Under the pieces are notes generated by a model. The model searched no databases. It worked only from the letters and a program-made list of their open reading frames with translations, and was not told where the DNA came from. Source: Rhizophagus irregularis (lineage: Eukaryota > Glomeromycota > Glomeromycetes > Glomerales > Glomeraceae). Taken from it: a stretch of 64,000 nt of DNA. Positions 58,243 through 64,000 of the stretch are shown in pieces. A program made the position numbers and the translations under genes. Location of the stretch: assembly GCF_026210795.1 (NCBI RefSeq), contig NC_089449.1:930001-994000 (forward strand), written 5' to 3'. Each line of letters begins with the position of its first letter. Within the stretch, counting starts at the first letter, position 1.

Positions 58243-61005
58243 AATCGCAAACGTTTTAAAAAAAAATGAAAAATGAAATTTTTTTTTTTTTTTTGAAAAC
58301 AAGAGAAAAATATGTTCAGCTTCTCAATCAAGAATAATTTTATTATTATTTACAATTATGCCCAAAATGTTGTAACCGTTACCGTGTTATTTGTGATATG
58401 TAGTACTCAGTATATTTTAGTAATTTATATAAGATTTATTTTTTATTTTATTTTAATTTCTTTAAATAATCGAGGTAATTTTTTAAGATGAAAAAGCAAA
58501 AAAAATTTTTTTGTAGCATTTTTAAGTATTATATAATTTTATCAAAAACACTTTCGCAGTCAACCATGTGATTTACCAAACGTCCATATGCTCCCATACT
58601 CTAACGCAATAAAGTTATGTAGAAGTGTGTACGACAACATAATATACAAATGAAAGAACCAAAATAATTACAATAGGTGTTATAAGTGTTTCAAAATTTC
58701 TGAGCCCACATTTGGATTGGATAACTAATTCCGACTTCAGAATAATTCGTATAAATTACTTTAATAGTATTATTCTTTGAATGTTTAGTATCGGAATTCA
58801 ATGAACAAAAATCCTTTGTCATGATCATTTTTGAGGTAACACGCAACGCTTTAAATGAATTACTGAATTAGATGTTTGTAGATGACGACAATGAGTTATG
58901 CATTATACTGCATTAATTAAAAAAAAAAAACTTCTTTCTTCCAAATATGGTCAGACTTTTTTGCTGGAAAAAAAATTTTTTCTTAGCCGATAACCAATCA
59001 AAATTTTTTTTTCATTTAAAAAAAATCGAAAGGTTAAACAAACATTTATTGTTAGAAATCTCGGCAAATTGGGCGCCTGATTAAGATTAGATTACCTGGT
59101 TAACAAATGAGAAATTGAGAATACAATCTTGCATACTGTTATTAATATGGAAATTATCTGCTTTTGGAGTTTATTTTTATATTCTTCGTTTGCTATATTA
59201 GTTATAACAATGAGCCTTGCTGTGACGTAAATCACTTAAATCATATGATGTTTGTAATTTATATAAAGAATAAATTCTTTTTATACCAGTACAACATCTT
59301 CTTGCATTATATTCAATCTAAGGAAATTGTAAATTTTCAATTAAATTACCTAATTCTACACATTGGTTCCGTAGCATCACTTGAAAGAGGGAGTTGCGTA
59401 CAAAAATACGACCGAAAAAGTGATACAGACATACAGCATAATTAATTTGTAGTAACAACCGTCATCAATTTTCAAATTTTTGGGAATAAAAACTTCTAAT
59501 TAGAAATCAAAGTACAATTTGGTATTTATATCTAAAATCTTCAAATCAAACGGAAATAATGAAGATAGAAAAGTCTAAATAAAAAAAAAGGTCAATCATT
59601 AGTAATAAACGGTTTCAAAGTTGTGAATGAAAACTTATCCATCACAAGCAGGATATTGTCAAATTTTTTCGTGAATTATAAAAAAGTTTTTCCAAAATTC
59701 TTATTATTGATCATACCAATGGAGATCCACTTAAGATCCACTAATTCTGAAGATCAAATTTTATTAAAAGCTAATGCTCAGTTTTTGTAAAGTATAATTT
59801 GAATAACATTAAAAAATTCCACCAGCTTTCGCTCACCGAGTTCCATTAAGCAAAAAGTATTGGTGCACTAACCAAAATCTAAACTATCAGTCCCCTCTAT
59901 AATCTTATGTATAAATTTGTAATTATACAAAGTATTGGAATACCATTTTTAACTCTCATTTCTTTTTACTCTAATTAGTTTATAAATATATATACCCTAT
60001 TGTATTCAGTATTATATTCTCAAGTATTTGTATCCCCAAGTAATGTATTCTCCAAGTATCCCCAAATATTCTCGCAATTGACGCAGTAGTGAATTCGTGT
60101 GAAATTATTTAACGAATGAAAACCAAACAAATACTGTTTTTTTAACCAAATTTCTAATTATAGGAGCCCCTTAAGAGAGAAATAATCAATTATTTCAAAT
60201 TCTCTGTGGTATTTAATAATCAAATCTAATATTTCTTGAAGGAATGACTATATAAAAATTTTTACTTCATGAATAATTATTGTAGTTCCTTCTATGGCTT
60301 TTACCTGACTGTTATGGGATGGGTGCTTATTTTCTTTTTAGTATTGGTTTGGTAATGTTTACTCTTATCAATGTTATGTATATTCTATTATTTTCCATAA
60401 TTTAGTTCCTTGGTTATTTCAAAACAACAAGGATAAAAGTGTTTAAGAAGGTTCTTTAAAATTTAAAAGTTCAATTAATTCTCTTTGCTCAATTTTAAAC
60501 TTAAACCCGAAAAAGAATAAGCGTAAAACAACAAAAAATAACATACATATTAAGAGCATATTGTTGATTGTAAAACTAGCCTCCACGAGTTTAACTCCAA
60601 AAAAATACAAATACGCGTCAAAATTAGACAGTAGCAAGTTTAAATAAGAAAAAAAATTTAATGTGGCTTAATTATCAAATTTGGAGGCTTAAAATCAAAT
60701 GATTCGCAAAGCCATATGCCAAGAACCGTATCATTTCTACCTATAATAAGAATTGTAACATTAAAAAGCAGGTTCAAATTTATACTCAGTAACACAAAAA
60801 ATAATCCTAGTATGGATTGATGGAAAATATTCTGACCCGCCTGACTCGCGGGAAATTTATAAATTCTCGATTCCTTATTTATAACAAACGAAGAATATTT
60901 TTTACAACTGCAAATCATACTATTCAACCTAATTACTTTTATTTAAGACATACCATTATAGTTTCTTTGTCACGTTTTGCTTTAAATAATAGTTTAGATA
61001 ATATA
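58243..61005. other. Long divergent intergenic region
   Basis: About 2.8 kb between divergent genes, AT-rich and without recognisable genes. The frames at 59,164-59,445 and 60,443-60,927 show no domain, splice context or composition typical of neighbours. The golgin-like frame is open upstream of 61,006, but that part lacks coding character. Confidence 0.45.
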
Positions 61006-64000
61006 ATGTTTTCTAATTTTAAGGATCGAATTAATAACGGTTTACATAATATGAAAGAAAAACAACTTAATAATGGTGTCGATAATGTAGATGAAGAAAA
61101 TATAGAAGTTATACCTTCAAGTAGTAATAATAGTAGTAATAGCTCCATTGGTGGACTTTTTCCTTCAGTACGTCGTTCTTTACAATCTACTAGGCTACAA
61201 AATTCTTCTTCTTCGATAAAAAGTGAAGATAGTAGTAGTAGAGTGGACGTTACTTTATTTGGGAGCGAAGACGACACAGAAATAATTGAAGGTTTTTCAA
61301 ATGAGAAAGAAAAAGAAGAAACGGAGAATCTTTCGGAAGAAATAAAAGAAAAATTAGTAAAACTAAAAAAATATGAGACAAAATTTCCAGGTGAGGATTT
61401 TTAAATCTTTTATCCGGTGATGAAAATGAGAGGATTGAACATTAACAATAAAATATTGTTTTTTTTAGAAATCTTAAGATTATATAAGAAACTCTTAAAT
61501 GAAAAAAAAGCAATTGAAACTGTATTAAGAGAGAACACACATCTAGATGGACTTTCCGATGTGGAATCATTTGAAGCACATTTAAGAAACTTAAATATTA
61601 AGAATGAAGTATATATCATTATTTTAATTATTATTTTTGGAAATTTTTGGTATTTAATAAATTTTTTTTTTTCTTAGATGTCTATGGAAGAAATTAAAAG
61701 ATTAACCCAAATTCAAGATGGTAAATAAAAATGATCTAGGATGTATTTATTATATTAAAGAAAGGAATATTGCAAAAAAAAAAAATTTTTTTGATCTTAA
61801 TGAATACTCCTTATATACAAATAATTTTTTTTTTTGTAGAATCCAAAAAACAAATTGAAGAAATTAAGGAAGCTCATAATATGCAATCTAAATCACAGAC
61901 AGATTTAATTGAGAATTTACAAGAGAAATTTAAAGAACAAGAGAAGGTTCGCTTTTAAATTCTTCACTTATTTTTAATTTTCAATATTTTATTTTACCGA
62001 TATTTATAATTTATAGGAAGTTGTAGAGTTGCGTAAGCAATTATTAGAAAAATCTTCTCCACCATCTACATTACAAGAAATTAATAATCACAAAGATGAT
62101 ATAACGAATTTAGATAAACCTTCAGAAAATGAAAATGAAAATTCTTTAGATGAAGTTGCTATAGAAGCATTGTCACCTCCTTCATCAATAGATTCACAAA
62201 CATTAAAAAATGTTGAAGAGATTAATTCCATAAGATCACAGTATGAAACAAAAATAGTTTCTTTACAAAAACAATTGGATGATATTAAACCAACAAATTC
62301 TTCGTTAAATTTAAAAATTGAAGAATTAAATAATGAATTAAGTAATTTTCATAAGAAAGTAGAAAATCTTGAATCATCAAATTTAGAATTAAAAAGAAAA
62401 CTTGAAGATTCATCTAATAATTTAAATGAAAGTATTAAAAAATTGGATTTGTATAATCAAAAAATACAGGAATTAGAATCTGATAAGTCTCTATTAAAAG
62501 AAAATGAAACAAAATTATCTAATGAAATTTCTCAATTATGTGAAAAGATTGAAACTTTAACAAATACTCAAATAAATAATGAAAAAAATTTAAGAATAGA
62601 ATTTGAACAAAAAATAACTCAACTTAAAAATAATTCTTCAGCTAAAAAATCAAGTTTAGAAAAAACGATTGAAGAACTAAATAAAGAAAATGAAAATGTT
62701 AGAAAAGAATTAGAACAACATCATATGGCGTTAAATACAAAAATTAAGGAATTCGAAGAAGAAAAAGATTTGATAACAAAACAATTTGATAAAAAATTAG
62801 ATGATGCAAAAATTGCAAAAGAAAAGGCTCTTAATGATGCTATTGCCGAAAATGAAGCATTAGATATTGAAGCATGGGAAACAGAAAGGCATCAATTGGA
62901 AGCACAGATAAAATTATTGCAACAAGAGATTGAACAATTGAAACAAGAAAATGTCCCTTCAAGTAAACCTTCCTCTCCTCCAACAGGAATTATTCAAGAA
63001 CGTGATGCTTTACAAATTCAAGTTGAAGAGATGCGTTCGGCTCTTTCCTCATTAACACAAAATAATAATGTAGATGAGAACCAACCCGATAAAGCACCTA
63101 TAGAATCAGATTCTGTGACAGAAGAGATTCATGAATTGAAAAATGAATTAAATACTGTTAGGAAACAAGTTGATGAACAGCAAACAAAAATTCAAGAATC
63201 AGAAGAACAAATCACTACGCTCAAAAATAATGTTAGCGAAAAAGATGAACAATTAAGCACAGTTCGATCACAATTGGATTCAACAAAGGAATCAATCGTA
63301 AAACTTGAACAAACGATAAATGAGTATCGTGATAAAGTCTCCGAAATTGAAAAGGCTAAAGATAATTTACAAAAAAATTTAGATTCTATAATTATAGAGC
63401 GAGATAATTTATTGAAGGAGCGGGACGAGCTCAAATTGACACACGTTGAAATAAACAAACAAAATGATTCGTTGAAATCTGATTTAACTAGCACTCGGGG
63501 AAAACTCACAGAACTAGAGAACCAAATTGGAGAATTAATGAAAGAACGTGATGATCTCAATTCATCTAAAAAAGATTTAATCAAAGATTTAGAAATTGTT
63601 CAAAAGAAAGCAAATGATTCCCGCGCCAGAATGGATGATGAAATGGAAGCGTTGAGAAATAAACTAGCAGCTACTGAAAAGAATTATGCTTTACTTGAAT
63701 CTGATGTTTCTAGACTTCATGTAGCTAAAACGGATGCTCTCGAAAAATTATCCGACGTTGAATCTAGGTTAAAATCCTTAACACAACGTGAGCGAGAACT
63801 TCAAGAATCATTCAATGAAGCGAAATCGACGGTTCAAAAACGTGATAATGAACTTGATAATTTGAAAAAGCAGCAAGCAGACGATGAAGAAAAGCGCAAA
63901 CAATCTTTAAATTTACTTAAGAAGACACAACAAAAAATCAACACTTTAGAAAAAGAGAAGAAAGACCTAAGTGAAGAGGTTGAACGTCTTCAAGATACTG
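61006..64000 (+). CDS. Golgin-like long coiled-coil protein, 3' end outside window (>885 aa)
   Basis: Exons: 61006-61390, 61469-61608, 61678-61720, 61840-61946, 62017 to beyond 64,000; phases 1, 0, 1, 0. The start MFSNFKDRINNGLHNMKEK fits an amphipathic helix as found at the N-termini of golgins. The same frame is open for 63 codons upstream, but that stretch is hydrophobic and unlike the rest. Residues ~40-110 are Ser/Asn-rich and disordered. From about residue 115 to the edge the sequence is heptad-rich coiled coil (EEIKEKLVKLKKYE, ELRKQLLEK, NELDNLKKQQADDEEKRKQS). A GRIP or Golgi-targeting domain would be expected at the unseen C-terminus, so the golgin label is inference; other long coiled-coil proteins remain possible. 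Confidence 0.65.

Noticed and set aside
60939-61277. Reverse-strand Leu/Ser-rich frame
   Set aside because: Antisense of the Ser/Asn-rich part of the golgin-like gene.
1-64000. tRNA or rRNA genes
   Set aside because: No cloverleaf or conserved rRNA core sequence was recognised on either strand by eye.

Overview
The window looks like nuclear DNA of an arbuscular mycorrhizal fungus (Glomeromycotina, Rhizophagus-like). It is extremely A+T rich. Its genes have many short spliceosomal introns (mostly about 60-150 nt, GTAAGT/GTATGT donors, TAG/CAG acceptors). It carries expanded paralog arrays and scattered small inverted-repeat elements. The species call is inference; no search was run.

Region 1 (1-22,652) is a same-strand (-) tandem array of one family: six full-length four-exon genes (343-366 aa), a seventh cut by the left edge, and several broken relics in the spacers. 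Each protein joins an N-terminal domain resembling an LTR-retroelement Gag capsid to a C-terminal MIR-type beta-trefoil. A shared upstream box and TATA element precede all but the last copy. Spacers are paralogous, so small insertions can be read against matching empty or shorter sites: a 530-bp hAT-like element with an 8-bp duplication, a 665-bp element with an 8-bp duplication, a 152-bp TA-flanked element, a 270-bp element, a 188-bp element with telomere-like repeats, a perfect hairpin and a 5'-truncated LINE tail.

Region 2 (24,339-34,204, +): a MULE-transposase-like/SWIM gene of 945 aa without visible terminal inverted repeats; an SV2/SVOP-like major facilitator transporter (557 aa, 12-nt microexon); and three tandem paralogs of an unrecognised four-pass membrane protein family sharing an exon-length pattern.

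Region 3 (35,400-64,000) is ordinary host gene content: a SAM methyltransferase (+), a LisH/LUFS Flo8/SSDP-like regulator (-), a 26-exon RalGAP alpha-subunit homolog with its catalytic Asn thumb (+), a KDEL-ended protein disulfide isomerase (-), a Zn2Cys6 transcription factor with Gln/Asn-rich repeats (-), a multi-pass membrane protein (-), and a long coiled-coil golgin-like protein running off the right edge (+).

There is no operon-like logic; these are individually spliced eukaryotic genes. Working links are limited: the array probably acts as a diversifying family under a common promoter, and the PDI, golgin and RalGAP homologs belong to secretory-pathway and small-GTPase housekeeping. No rRNA, tRNA or CRISPR was seen. 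Exon boundaries were assigned by hand from reading frame, splice-site consensus and paralog or family agreement.
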